The position numbers and the translations under genes are program-made. Below, one piece after another: positions 51,689-60,708 of a DNA stretch of 64,000 bases. Under the pieces are notes generated by a model. That model was not told the origin of the DNA. It searched no databases and saw only the letters and a program-made list of their open reading frames with translations. The stretch's first letter is position 1, and each line of letters opens with the position of its first letter. The DNA comes from Poriferisodalis sp965204125 (GTDB taxonomy: Bacteria > Actinomycetota > Acidimicrobiia > Acidimicrobiales > Poriferisodalaceae): assembly GCF_965204125.1 (NCBI RefSeq), contig NZ_OZ241968.1, positions 2,480,001-2,544,000 of the forward strand, given 5' to 3'.

Positions 51689-52924
51689 ATGAGCCCAGAC
51701 GGCGGCCCGCCGCAGCGACGGATCGCCGAACGCGAGCTCGTCTTCCTGCTGGGTGCCATCAGCGCCACCACCGCACTGGGCATCGACATGGCGCTGCCCG
51801 CCTTCGGCGACATCCGGCTGGGCCTGGGCCTCGCCCCCGATTCGCCGCGGGTCGCGCTCACAGTCACCTTGTATTTCTTCGGCCTGGCCGGCGCGCAGAT
51901 GTTCTATGGCCCCTTCACTGATCGATTCGGCCGCAAGCCGGTGCTGTACGCCGGTCTGGCCCTGTACACGCTCGGGGCACTGGGCTCAGCACTGGCGCCC
52001 TCGTTCGGAATCCTGATTGCCAGCCGGCTGGTCTGGGGCATCGGCGCTGCAGGGCCACGCGCCCTGTCGCTGGCCATCGGTCGTGACCTGTACGAGGGCG
52101 ACCGGCTGGGCCGCGTGCTGACGGCGGTCATGGCGGTCTTCATGGTGGTGCCCGCCATCGCGCCCCTGGGGGGCCAGGCGGTGCTGGCCCTCGGTTCGTG
52201 GCGCTGGGTGATGGCCGCCCCGATGGCGCTGACCGTGGTGCTGGCGCTCTGGATCATCCGGCTCCCTGAATCGCTCCCGCCCGAGCGCCGCCGCCCGCTC
52301 ACGCTCGGTCGCACCCGCGAGGCCATCGTGGCCGTGTTCGCCAACAAGCTCACCATCGGCTCGGCGCTGGCCGTCATGTTCGACATGGGCGCGTTCTTCT
52401 CGTTCCTGGGCAGCAGCCAGCTGCTGTTCGACGACGTGTACGGCCGGGGCGGGGTGTTCGCCTACTACTTCGCCGCGATGAGCGTGTTCATGGGGCTGGT
52501 GGTGTTCACCGGCAGCCGGCTGGTGACACAGATCGGTGCCGATCGGATGATCGTGACGCTGATGCCGATCACTGTGGTGCTGTCGTGCGCGCTCGCGCTG
52601 TGGTCGTGGCAGGCCGGTGGCCAGCCCTGGTTCTTCGGCTGGTTTGCCGTCATCGTGGTGATCAATGCCCTGCGCACGTTCGTCAATCCGCTCATCCAGG
52701 CCCAGGCGATGGGACCCATGGGCGAGCTGGCAGGCACGGCCTCGGCGGTGATCGGCACGATCTCGATGGGCGGAGGCGCCGTGCTCGCCATGCTCATCGA
52801 CCGCATGATCGCCGGCTCGGTGACCCCGCTGGTCACCGCATACGCCGGCTACGGAGCAATCAGCCTGGCCTTCGCACTGTGGGCGCGACGGCACCGGCTG
52901 TCTTTGTTCGCCGCCGGCACCTGA
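51689..52924 (+). CDS. Bcr/CflA-type MFS multidrug efflux transporter
   Basis: Twelve-helix proton-coupled exporter of the DHA1 (Bcr/CflA) group, 411 residues. Recognised by LLGAISATTALGIDMALPAF, the motif A loop GPFTDRFGRKPVLYAGL and SRLVWGIGAAGPRALSLAIGRDLYEGDRLGR. Substrate unknown. It is the last gene of the housekeeping block. Confidence 0.9.
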   Translation: MSPDGGPPQRRIAERELVFLLGAISATTALGIDMALPAFGDIRLGLGLAPDSPRVALTVTLYFFGLAGAQMFYGPFTDRFGRKPVLYAGLALYTLGALGSALAPSFGILIASRLVWGIGAAGPRALSLAIGRDLYEGDRLGRVLTAVMAVFMVVPAIAPLGGQAVLALGSWRWVMAAPMALTVVLALWIIRLPESLPPERRRPLTLGRTREAIVAVFANKLTIGSALAVMFDMGAFFSFLGSSQLLFDDVYGRGGVFAYYFAAMSVFMGLVVFTGSRLVTQIGADRMIVTLMPITVVLSCALALWSWQAGGQPWFFGWFAVIVVINALRTFVNPLIQAQAMGPMGELAGTASAVIGTISMGGGAVLAMLIDRMIAGSVTPLVTAYAGYGAISLAFALWARRHRLSLFAAGT

Positions 52925-53153
52925 AGCCAGCGGCTGTTGCCGCGCCTGTGGCCGGCAGCAGCGGGGACAAGACATCGCGCTCGCAGGAAGTGCGAGACAG
53001 CCGTGATTTGCCTGTGTATATCACATCTATTGAAAATGATTGGAATTAGCTGAAACAACGCGCTTAGAACTCGCATCGAATCTTCGCGGCAATCCCGACC
53101 GAACGAGATGACCGCAAAGACGACCTCGGACTACGAGATCGAGGAGCTGGGCG
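52925..53153 (+). promoter_or_regulatory. AT-rich leader region of the second Tad locus
   Basis: This 229-bp gap contains the most AT-rich stretch nearby (about 53006-53066, with TATATCACATC and TTGAAAATGATTGG), a likely promoter for the ten-gene Tad transcript that follows. No -35/-10 pair is clear enough to name. GAGGAG ten bases before the first ATG is its ribosome-binding site. Confidence 0.45.
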
Positions 53154-55118
53154 ATGGCGAATCAAGAGTGCGGCAGGGGGACAGCGCTGGCTCTGCTGGT
53201 GCTGCTTGTCGGGGCGCTCACGGTGGCCTGCAGCGGCGATGGCGGTGAGCCGGTCGACCTCGGCCCGTCGATCACGGCCGAGCCCGGCGACGCCGCCATC
53301 GACGATGCCCGCAGCATCTCCGAACAGCAGGCTTCGGCGCTGGGTGGTCGACCCGCCGACGAGGCCCGGCCGATCGTGGCGGGCAACGGCCAGTACCCGA
53401 CCGCCACCGAGCACCACTCGACATTGGAGTTTCCGACGGCCGCCCAGATCGGCAGCGGTCGGATCTGGGTCCCGTGGCCGCCATACCCGGAGCTGGATCC
53501 CGCTCGACAAGAGCCCAGCCAGCCGGCGGTAACCGGCTCGCGATCTGAGCTGCTGGGCGACGTCGGACAAGGTCACGGCTATGTCGTCGCTCAGCGAGCG
53601 CAGTGGGCGGCGATGCCCCCCTACCTGCCAGAAGCCCGGGCAGCGCTTGCCGACGGCACCCGACTGGCACATCGGCGCGGGGGAACCCCCAGGGCATGGG
53701 AGCTGGTGGTCGACCCTGGAGGCCTCGGCTACGAGACCCGCCTCAGCGCGGATCGCAGCGGGGCCTATGACCATGTGGCGCTCTGCCCACCCCATCCGAC
53801 AGCCGAAGCGCTCGGCGTGGACCCTGGCCGCACCGGTGCTGAGCGGGATCGGGCAGGTGCCGTCATTGAAGCGTTCATCACCGGGATGCGCTCGCCCGGG
53901 GGCCGCCCGATGCATTCATGGGGCACGACGGTCAACGACATCGCCAAGCTGTTGGTGTACAGCCCCGGTGAGCCGATGGAACTGGCACTCGGCGGCCACA
54001 GCCTGGCCGACGCTGGGTTCTTCCCCGGCGACTGGTCGACGCAAGCCAAGCAGTGGCTGACGCTGCGGGCAGCACAGGGCGCGGTGACTGACTCGTTGGT
54101 GGGCCACGCCGTCGTGAGCGTCGGGCCCGAGACGCTGTGGGAAGCGTGCAGCGACCTGGCCACGATCATCCCCGGCATCTACACCGAATCGCATCGCACC
54201 CGCCAGCTCGAATCGCTGTGGGCGCGAGGTCTCCGGTTGAGCTTCACGGCGCCGCCTGTCGAGCGGGCCTGGGTGGTCGACCTCAGCGCTGCGGGACATG
54301 CACTGGCGGTGATCTGCCATCCGCCCGGGCAGTCCTTCCTGGTGGATGCGTCGACGGGTGAGCGCCTCGATGCCGGCACTGATCATCTGGCGCAGGTCGA
54401 GGCCATGTGGCTCACCTGGTCCCGGCTCAGCTACCGGGTGCTGCGCAATGCCCTGTTCGAGGGCGACTGCGACAGCGATGCCTTTGCCCAGGCTGCGCAG
54501 TGGCTGCAGAACGAGAAGGACACTGAGGCCGCCGCCATCGACTGGAGCGAACCCCGTGCATGGGGATCGGGCGTGCGCAACCAGTGGATCGCCGTTCGTG
54601 AATGGGTGGACGTGCCCCAGCAGGAGGCGTGGCGGGCTCACCGGGATCACGACTGGCACTTGGAGTTCTGGTGCGCCACGGGCATCCCCGTCGGCGCATT
54701 GGTCGACAGGGAGCTGGTTCGTCCCTCGCTGCAGGACCGGTGCACGCCCGCCCAGTGGGACGCGATGTCACAGGCAGCGGCAAGCGCGCCGGTTGTCGAC
54801 TGGGAGCTGTCCGCTACCCAGTGGGCGCCCGGCGTGAGTTGGCACGAGCGCATGTACCTCTCGCCCTTCAAGTCGTTCGAGCAGATCCTCGGTTGCTCAC
54901 CGCACGCCGACATGATCGCTGAGACGCTGCGGCGCCAGACCGGGCTGCCGGCAGAGCGACGGCCAAAGAAGCCGTGGCCGCCAGAGTCGCTGCCTCGGAC
55001 TGCAGACGGGCATGCCTACCCGCGCCCGATGCCGCCGTGTCTCGGGGCCAGCTGGCCGCCGTCGTCAGACCGCTACTGGTGGCCGCAGGCCGAACCGCTG
55101 GCTGAGGTCTCATCGTGA
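53154..55118 (+). CDS. Large Trp-rich lipoprotein heading the Tad locus, function unknown
   Basis: 654 residues. Signal peptide LALLVLLVGALTVACSG ends at a lipobox-like cysteine. The mature protein is acidic and Trp-rich, with no recognised domain; segments such as WVPWPPYPELDP and EAWRAHRDHDWHLEFWCATG stand out. Its stop overlaps the next gene (GTGA) and the chain of overlaps runs into pilus genes, so it is probably a surface component or assembly partner of this Tad system. It could equally be a pilotin-like or secretin-substitute protein; nothing in the sequence decides. Confidence 0.75.
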   Translation: MANQECGRGTALALLVLLVGALTVACSGDGGEPVDLGPSITAEPGDAAIDDARSISEQQASALGGRPADEARPIVAGNGQYPTATEHHSTLEFPTAAQIGSGRIWVPWPPYPELDPARQEPSQPAVTGSRSELLGDVGQGHGYVVAQRAQWAAMPPYLPEARAALADGTRLAHRRGGTPRAWELVVDPGGLGYETRLSADRSGAYDHVALCPPHPTAEALGVDPGRTGAERDRAGAVIEAFITGMRSPGGRPMHSWGTTVNDIAKLLVYSPGEPMELALGGHSLADAGFFPGDWSTQAKQWLTLRAAQGAVTDSLVGHAVVSVGPETLWEACSDLATIIPGIYTESHRTRQLESLWARGLRLSFTAPPVERAWVVDLSAAGHALAVICHPPGQSFLVDASTGERLDAGTDHLAQVEAMWLTWSRLSYRVLRNALFEGDCDSDAFAQAAQWLQNEKDTEAAAIDWSEPRAWGSGVRNQWIAVREWVDVPQQEAWRAHRDHDWHLEFWCATGIPVGALVDRELVRPSLQDRCTPAQWDAMSQAAASAPVVDWELSATQWAPGVSWHERMYLSPFKSFEQILGCSPHADMIAETLRRQTGLPAERRPKKPWPPESLPRTADGHAYPRPMPPCLGASWPPSSDRYWWPQAEPLAEVSS

Positions 55119-57322
55119 CGACTGCACGGTGTGCCAGCGGCCGCGCGGCCTGGTGGACACTCGGCGTCGCGCTGGTTGCAGTCCCGCTCGCCGTGATGGC
55201 TGCGCGCGGCGATGCAGTCGCGGCGCAGACAGCCACGGCGCCGGTGCTGAGCTGCGAAGCAGGCATGGTGCTCGACAGCGCGAGCGGGACATGTCTCACG
55301 GAGCGCACCGAGACCGTGCTTCGTCCGTCGAGTTGTGGGAGCGGATCCACCCAGGTTCCCGGCCAGTACGGCGGCCATGAGTGTCAGAGGAAGGTGACCA
55401 CGAGAGTGGACACCGGCCGTACCCAGCAGGTGTACAGCCACACCACCTATGACGACGTGTGGATATCGACGGGCACCAAGACGGTCCAGACCGGAACGAA
55501 CCGCGTCTGGACGCCGCCGCGAACGCAGATCGAGCCGCTGGTGCCGCCGCTGCGTGTGCAGACCGGCACCAGCCGGCGTTGCGACTTCGATCCCATCTCG
55601 GGCCAGCAGTACAACTGCCGCAACGTGCCGGTGTACGGCTACCAGACCACCCACACGGTCACCATTCCCGGCTACTGGAGCGAGACACCTGTCTACTCCG
55701 AGGTCGAGACCGGCTACTGGGACCGGGTGCCCACCATCCATTACACCACTGTGCCGGTCTACGAAACCGTGACGGAGTGGGTGACCACGCCCGCATCGCC
55801 CGGTCCGTGCCCGTCGGGCTGGCAGTCTGCCGGGAGCCAGTGCTCGCGCACCGTTCTCGGCCAGCCGTCTGCTGCGCCCGCGCAGAGCTGCCCATCGGGT
55901 TCGGTGCCCCGCTACGGCGATGCGCTGGGCGGCACCGGTCCATCGGTGCTGACATGCCAGTCGTCGGCGCCCGGTTCGAATCCGGACACCGGCACTGACC
56001 AGGAAGACAGCGGCGGACCCATCGACAGCCCCGACGGCGGTGCGCGGCCGCTGCATCACCTGGCGGGCGAGAGCGACGAGCGGCTTGCCGAGCTGGGCAT
56101 CCATCGCTGCGCCGACGGGCTGCTGTCGTATGTGCCGTGCCACGAGCTGCCGGGACGCACCTGGGACAGCGAGCCCGATGTCTGCGACGACATCGAGGGA
56201 ACGACGTACCGGCCCGATCACGGCGGGAGCTGTGTCACCGAGAGCGACCTGCTGAACAAGTGCACGACGCCCGGCGACTGCGAGGAAACCACCATCCGCA
56301 CCTACTGCCCTGCGATCGGGGAGCTGGCGAACACGCAGATACAGGAGCATGCACACCCTCATCGCGGCGCGGAGACCTACCGGGTGTGCATCTTCGACTG
56401 CTCGAGCTTCGGAACCTTGCCGCGGTACGTGCAAACACGCATCAACGGTTCCTACGACTACGCATGCCTGCCTTCGCCCCCAAAGGACCCGCCGCCGACA
56501 ACTGCCACGACAACGACCACCACCGAGCCTGACGGTGGCTCCGACGACGACGCAAAGGATGATTCAAACGACGATGATGGTGACGGCGACGGTCCCGACA
56601 GTCGACCCGACACCACGACCGTTGTCACGCAGCCCACTACGACCACCGCTGCCCCCGACCCGCTGTGTCCGGCAGTGCCGCCGCTGCAGCTGAGTGCTGC
56701 CGATGCGGCTGCGCTGGCGTGGGAATCGCACGTGCGCTCAGCGAGCGTGGCCGCATCTCGCCAGGGCGATATGCCCGGTGGGGGTCGGCACTTGCAGGTG
56801 GCCCCCGGTCGCGGCTGGATGCGCGCCCACCGCACCGTGCAGATCAGCGACGCGGACTGCGCGTGGGTTGCGGCGCAGATGCGTACTGCCTGGTCGGAAC
56901 TGCGGCCGTGGATCGCGGCCGAGCGACGGATCATCGAAGCCGAGACCGGCGCCGGGCACCTCGTCGGCCGGTGGGATGCGCTGAGCGCTGATCAGCAGCA
57001 GCTCCTGCGCCAGTGGCACCGACCTGGTGTGGCGCCTGCGGAGGTGACGTGCGCGGTCGCAGATGCCGTGGGGTCCGCAGCAGCGGGAAGCTGCGGATGG
57101 CTCTTCAGTCACCCTGCGGCATTCGCCTGGCGCTTCGAGGTGTGCTTCGAAGCGGTGCCGGCGGCGGGACGGGATCCCGGGAAAGCCAGCGCCAATGGGG
57201 ACGGGCCGCCCGCGAGCGACGACTGCTGGGTCACGCTGGCCTCAGGAGCAAGCTGGATCCGGCCAGTGAGCGAGTATGCGGACGGCCGGGTCACCGTCAC
57301 ACAGAGCGGGGCGCGGCCGTGA
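55115..57322 (+). CDS. Large Cys-rich secreted protein of the Tad locus
   Basis: 735 residues with an N-terminal signal (WWTLGVALVAVPLAVMAARG). The next 200 residues are Tyr/Trp/Thr/Val-rich strands (TTYDDVWISTGTKTV, HTVTIPGYWSETPVY, VPVYETVTEWVTTP) resembling beta repeats. A Cys-rich middle section follows, then a Thr/Asp linker (DDDAKDDSNDDDGDGDG) at about 470-500 that may bind calcium, and a C-terminal domain with paired cysteines. This architecture fits an adhesin or pilus tip protein, an inference from composition and operon position only. GTG start overlaps the upstream stop; stop overlaps the next ATG. Confidence 0.72.
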   Translation: MTTARCASGRAAWWTLGVALVAVPLAVMAARGDAVAAQTATAPVLSCEAGMVLDSASGTCLTERTETVLRPSSCGSGSTQVPGQYGGHECQRKVTTRVDTGRTQQVYSHTTYDDVWISTGTKTVQTGTNRVWTPPRTQIEPLVPPLRVQTGTSRRCDFDPISGQQYNCRNVPVYGYQTTHTVTIPGYWSETPVYSEVETGYWDRVPTIHYTTVPVYETVTEWVTTPASPGPCPSGWQSAGSQCSRTVLGQPSAAPAQSCPSGSVPRYGDALGGTGPSVLTCQSSAPGSNPDTGTDQEDSGGPIDSPDGGARPLHHLAGESDERLAELGIHRCADGLLSYVPCHELPGRTWDSEPDVCDDIEGTTYRPDHGGSCVTESDLLNKCTTPGDCEETTIRTYCPAIGELANTQIQEHAHPHRGAETYRVCIFDCSSFGTLPRYVQTRINGSYDYACLPSPPKDPPPTTATTTTTTEPDGGSDDDAKDDSNDDDGDGDGPDSRPDTTTVVTQPTTTTAAPDPLCPAVPPLQLSAADAAALAWESHVRSASVAASRQGDMPGGGRHLQVAPGRGWMRAHRTVQISDADCAWVAAQMRTAWSELRPWIAAERRIIEAETGAGHLVGRWDALSADQQQLLRQWHRPGVAPAEVTCAVADAVGSAAAGSCGWLFSHPAAFAWRFEVCFEAVPAAGRDPGKASANGDGPPASDDCWVTLASGASWIRPVSEYADGRVTVTQSGARP

Positions 57323-58035
57323 TGCCGCCGGCTCGCCCCGGCTTCGGGCCCGAAGAGCGGGCACCGGCTCAGTCCGGCGTGACGATCGAACCGTGGCGGT
57401 TCGGCGTCTCAGCCGTGATCGTGGTTGTTGTCGTGGTGGCGATCTGGCTGTGGGGTCGCCCGCATCAGGAGTCGCCGCAGGTGCTCGTGGCGGTGACATC
57501 GGAGGCGTGGCTCGCAGGCCAGCCGCCGGGAGCCTTTGACGCGGCGGAGATCCCGCAGGATCTTGCTGGCCGGTTTGCCGATCCTGAAGCCATAACGGGC
57601 AGCATCGTGGCCTTCGATGTGCCCGCCGGGACGTTCGTCACGCCGGCCCTGCTGGGTCCGCCGGAAGCTGCTCTTGGCGCGACCACCGTCATGCGTTTGA
57701 GCGCGGACACCTCCGCGTGGCCAGCACCGGGCCCTCGAGCTGGCAGCCGCGCGGTGGTGGCCGGCGTGCTGGGCGGCTGCGCACTCGACGTGACCACCTT
57801 GGCAGGAGGCGCGGAGGGGAGCATCGTGGTTCACGTCGATGCGGTCGGCGCTGCGCGTTACGCGCGCACCTCCGAGCTCGACGGCCTCGTGGTGTGGCCG
57901 GCGCCGCCCGCAGGCTGGCCCCAGTGCCGACCGGTGAGCAGTGCTGGAACGGTTCCGTCGACGTTCGGCAGCAATGTGCCGCCGGGATTCGGCAACGAAG
58001 CGTCGTCGCCGTTCGCGGATTCGGCAGGAGGCTGA
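57322..58035 (+). CDS. CpaB-like SAF-domain protein (second copy)
   Basis: 237 residues. A proline-rich cytoplasmic N-terminus is followed by one membrane helix (GVSAVIVVVVVVAIWLWG) and a SAF-like region with FDVPAGTFVTPALLG, matching the first SAF protein in layout. Expected to work in the extracytoplasmic part of the Tad apparatus. ATG 57322 overlaps the preceding stop by one base. The C-terminus is Gly/Ser/Pro-rich. Confidence 0.72.
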   Translation: MPPARPGFGPEERAPAQSGVTIEPWRFGVSAVIVVVVVVAIWLWGRPHQESPQVLVAVTSEAWLAGQPPGAFDAAEIPQDLAGRFADPEAITGSIVAFDVPAGTFVTPALLGPPEAALGATTVMRLSADTSAWPAPGPRAGSRAVVAGVLGGCALDVTTLAGGAEGSIVVHVDAVGAARYARTSELDGLVVWPAPPAGWPQCRPVSSAGTVPSTFGSNVPPGFGNEASSPFADSAGG

Positions 58036-58038
58036 GCA

Positions 58039-59880
58039 GTGTTGCTCGCGCTGTGCGACGACGCCGTGGACCCCGCAACGCGCGACTGGGTGCGCGACGC
58101 AATGCGGGCTGGCTTGTCCGCCGTTGCGGGCCAGGTCTGGTTCGCCGCCGACGTGGCGTCGATGCCGCGCCCGGACGAGGGGGTCGAGCCGTACGTGGTG
58201 TGGCTCACCAGCGATATGGAGCCTGATGCCATCGCGGCCGCGACGGCCGCGTCCAGTGAGGTGGTGCTGCTGCTCGGTGTGACCGCTGCTCGTGCCGCAA
58301 CCCGTCCAGCCGGCAGTCCTCACGCTGCGCAGGCGTGGCACGCCGCGGCCTCGGGCGGGGTACCACGCACCGCAGTGTGGCTGCCGACCGCAGACGGCGG
58401 GCGCGGTGATCCAACCGGCGAGCTGTCAGCTGCGCTGGATGCGAACCGGGTGGTGCGCATCAAGCGGGTGGGATCCCGCAGCGCATACCGCCAGCTCCAC
58501 CGGCTCGGGCGCTCGCTGGCGTCGTCCGCGTGCGCCCCGCAGCGACTCGACCGCACCGACGGCGCGGTGCGGCGACGAACCGCGGCGCGCGCTGCCACCG
58601 ACGCGCTCTCCGAGCTGCTCGACGAACCCGACATCGAGGAATTCCAGATACGCGGCGGGGAGTCGATGCTGGCGCAGTATGCGGACGGCCGGGTGGAGCG
58701 ACGGTCGTCACCATTCGCCGCTGACGACGATCTCATCGAGGCGGTGCGATTCCTGGCGAGTTATTCCGGCGATCGACCCCAGCGCTTCGACGAGCTGGAC
58801 CCCCGGCTGGATGTGCGCGTCGGCGACCGCTGGCGCCTGCACGCCGAGGCGTTCGTGACGAGCCCGCCCAACGTCGTGCTCCGCTCGAACATGGCCGGCC
58901 GGATGCGTCTCGACGACCTGGGCATCGCCTCGAACGAGCTCGGCAGCGTGCTCATCGAGGCCATTGCCGGCAGGGTGCGGGCCAACGTGGTGGTCGCGGC
59001 GGCGATGGGCGGTGGCAAGACCACGCTGTGCCAGGCACTGCTCGCGGCGGTGCCCGACCACGAGCGCATCGACACCATCGAGGACACGCCGGAGCTGCGC
59101 CTGGCGGAGTACGGCATTCATCCCAACACCTATGAGCGGCTGACCCGCGATGCGAATCAGGACGGGCACGGGCGTCATTCGATGGCCGACCACATCCGCG
59201 ATGCCAAGCGGGCGAACGCCGCCAAGCTCGTGGTAGGGGAGATCCGCGGCGAGGGTTGCGAGGCGCTGCTGGATGCCATGTCCTCGGGCTTGGACGGGTG
59301 CCTGGTCACGCTCCACTCGCAGCCGGGCAAGGGCGTGCTCGAGAAGCTCGTGGCGTATGCCTGCTCCGAGGGAGCAGAGCCCGACTACGCGCGCCGTCAG
59401 ATCGCCGCTGCAGTTGACCTATGCGTCTGGATGGGTCGCAATGACGCCGGTGAACGGGTCGTCGTTGACGTCACGCAGCTCACCGGCATCGACGATGCCA
59501 CCGGGGTCATCTCGACGACCTGCCTGTGGGCGCTGCGGTCGGGCGACCGGTGGGCGACCCCGGCCGGACGGCCCGCTGGCCGCATGGCGGAGGTGTACGT
59601 GTCCGCTGGCCTCCCCGCAGCAGGCGGCGACGCCGACCTGCCGACCGAGTACTCGCAGATCGTGGATGTCCCGCTGATGCCGAACCCCGCCCCGGCAGTG
59701 CCGCCGGTCGAGCCGTCGGATCCGCAGGTGGCACCTCCGCAACCAGCGGAATCGCTCTCGGGCCCGCCCGCGCCTCACACCGAGCTGTCGCGCGGCGTGC
59801 TGTGGGATCCCGGTCCGCTCATCCCCATCGACGACCCGCCGCCGTACGAGCCGCTCGTTGCCGAGGACACAGTGTGCTGA
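58039..59880 (+). CDS. CpaF-type Tad ATPase with extra N-terminal domain
   Basis: 613 residues. Residues about 185-520 are a TadA/CpaF motor with Walker A AAMGGGKTT near 321-329, KLVVGEIRGEGCEALLDAM and the TLHSQPGKG histidine box. Residues 1-165 are an additional alpha/beta domain (LLALCDDAVDPATRDWV, EVVLLLGVTAARAA) that ends in a MinD-like segment (KRVGSRSAYRQLHRLGRSLA) but has no P-loop; it may be a degenerate CpaE/TadZ fused to the motor. No separate CpaE gene exists in this locus. The last 90 residues are Pro-rich. GTG start preceded by AGGAGG. Confidence 0.88.
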   Translation: MLLALCDDAVDPATRDWVRDAMRAGLSAVAGQVWFAADVASMPRPDEGVEPYVVWLTSDMEPDAIAAATAASSEVVLLLGVTAARAATRPAGSPHAAQAWHAAASGGVPRTAVWLPTADGGRGDPTGELSAALDANRVVRIKRVGSRSAYRQLHRLGRSLASSACAPQRLDRTDGAVRRRTAARAATDALSELLDEPDIEEFQIRGGESMLAQYADGRVERRSSPFAADDDLIEAVRFLASYSGDRPQRFDELDPRLDVRVGDRWRLHAEAFVTSPPNVVLRSNMAGRMRLDDLGIASNELGSVLIEAIAGRVRANVVVAAAMGGGKTTLCQALLAAVPDHERIDTIEDTPELRLAEYGIHPNTYERLTRDANQDGHGRHSMADHIRDAKRANAAKLVVGEIRGEGCEALLDAMSSGLDGCLVTLHSQPGKGVLEKLVAYACSEGAEPDYARRQIAAAVDLCVWMGRNDAGERVVVDVTQLTGIDDATGVISTTCLWALRSGDRWATPAGRPAGRMAEVYVSAGLPAAGGDADLPTEYSQIVDVPLMPNPAPAVPPVEPSDPQVAPPQPAESLSGPPAPHTELSRGVLWDPGPLIPIDDPPPYEPLVAEDTVC

Positions 59881-60647
59881 AGATCGCTGCACTCGGCATG
59901 GCGGGCTGCGCGGCCGCGCTGTGGACGCTGTTCAGCGCTGGCCGGAGGGCCCGCTCGCGCAGCGATGAGTCGCTCCGCTGGCCCCTGCTCGTGACCGGCG
60001 CTGCGGCATTCGTCGCCGGGCTGGCGTTCGGGCCGACGGCGGCTGGGCTCGCAGGCGCCGTGGTCGGCATCGGCGCATGGTGCGCGGCGTGCATCGTCCG
60101 CAGCCGCCAACGTGTGGATGCGGCAGAGTCGGTGGCGCAGTTCGCATCGATTCTTGCGAACCAAGCTCAGGTTTCGCGCACGGTGGTGGATGCACTCGAG
60201 ACCTCAGCACCGCTGGCCACCGGGCCGATGGCCCAGACAGCGGCCAAGCTCGTCGAGGAATGCCGCAGTGTGGGCGTGGAAGCTGCAGCGCAGCAGTTCG
60301 CAACGGGCGCCGACGGCGCGGTGGCCGCCTGGCTGGCCGACGTGGTGGCAGTGGCCGCAGCGAGCGGCGGCCAGTGGGTGCCGATCCTGGGCGTGCTGGA
60401 AACCGAGGCCGCGGAGGCCGCCTCCACCGCACGCCACTTCCATCGCCACGTCGCCGCCAACCTGCCCCAGCTAGGGCTCGCGGCCGCCCTCGGCGCGGCA
60501 GTCGCCCTCGGCAGCGCGCTGGTCAGCCCCGATGCGTGGGCATGGCTGTCGGGACCGCAGGGGCAACGCATCGGGCTTGCAGCCACGGTGATCGGCGTCG
60601 CCGTGAGCGCGCGCCCGCTTGCGTCGGCCTGGGAGATGCTCCGGTGA
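59874..60647 (+). CDS. tadB: TadB-like inner-membrane pilus assembly protein
   Basis: 257 residues, GspF/TadB-like. N-terminal membrane segments (IAALGMAGCAAALWTLF, WPLLVTGAAAFVAGLAF, GLAGAVVGIGAWCAACIV) are followed by the cytoplasmic T2SSF region with ESVAQFASILANQAQVSRTV and C-terminal helices. Works as the membrane platform with TadC. GTG 59874 overlaps the ATPase stop by 7 bp and was chosen because no better-spaced start exists; ATG 59898 is possible. Confidence 0.82.
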   Translation: MLKIAALGMAGCAAALWTLFSAGRRARSRSDESLRWPLLVTGAAAFVAGLAFGPTAAGLAGAVVGIGAWCAACIVRSRQRVDAAESVAQFASILANQAQVSRTVVDALETSAPLATGPMAQTAAKLVEECRSVGVEAAAQQFATGADGAVAAWLADVVAVAAASGGQWVPILGVLETEAAEAASTARHFHRHVAANLPQLGLAAALGAAVALGSALVSPDAWAWLSGPQGQRIGLAATVIGVAVSARPLASAWEMLR

Positions 60648-60708
60648 CGGTGCCGTGCCGCCGCTGGGCGCTGCCGGCCCGGGAGATGCTTCGATGAGCG
60701 TGCCGTGG
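60631..60708. repeat. 50-bp-spaced imperfect duplication at the tadB/tadC junction
   Basis: GGGAGATGCT occurs at 60631 and 60681, each followed by a CG(G/A)TGA element and TGCCGTG (60651 and 60701). The first copy holds the end of tadB; the second supplies the ribosome-binding site and ATG of tadC. A local duplication seems to have created a new tadC start. Confidence 0.6.
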
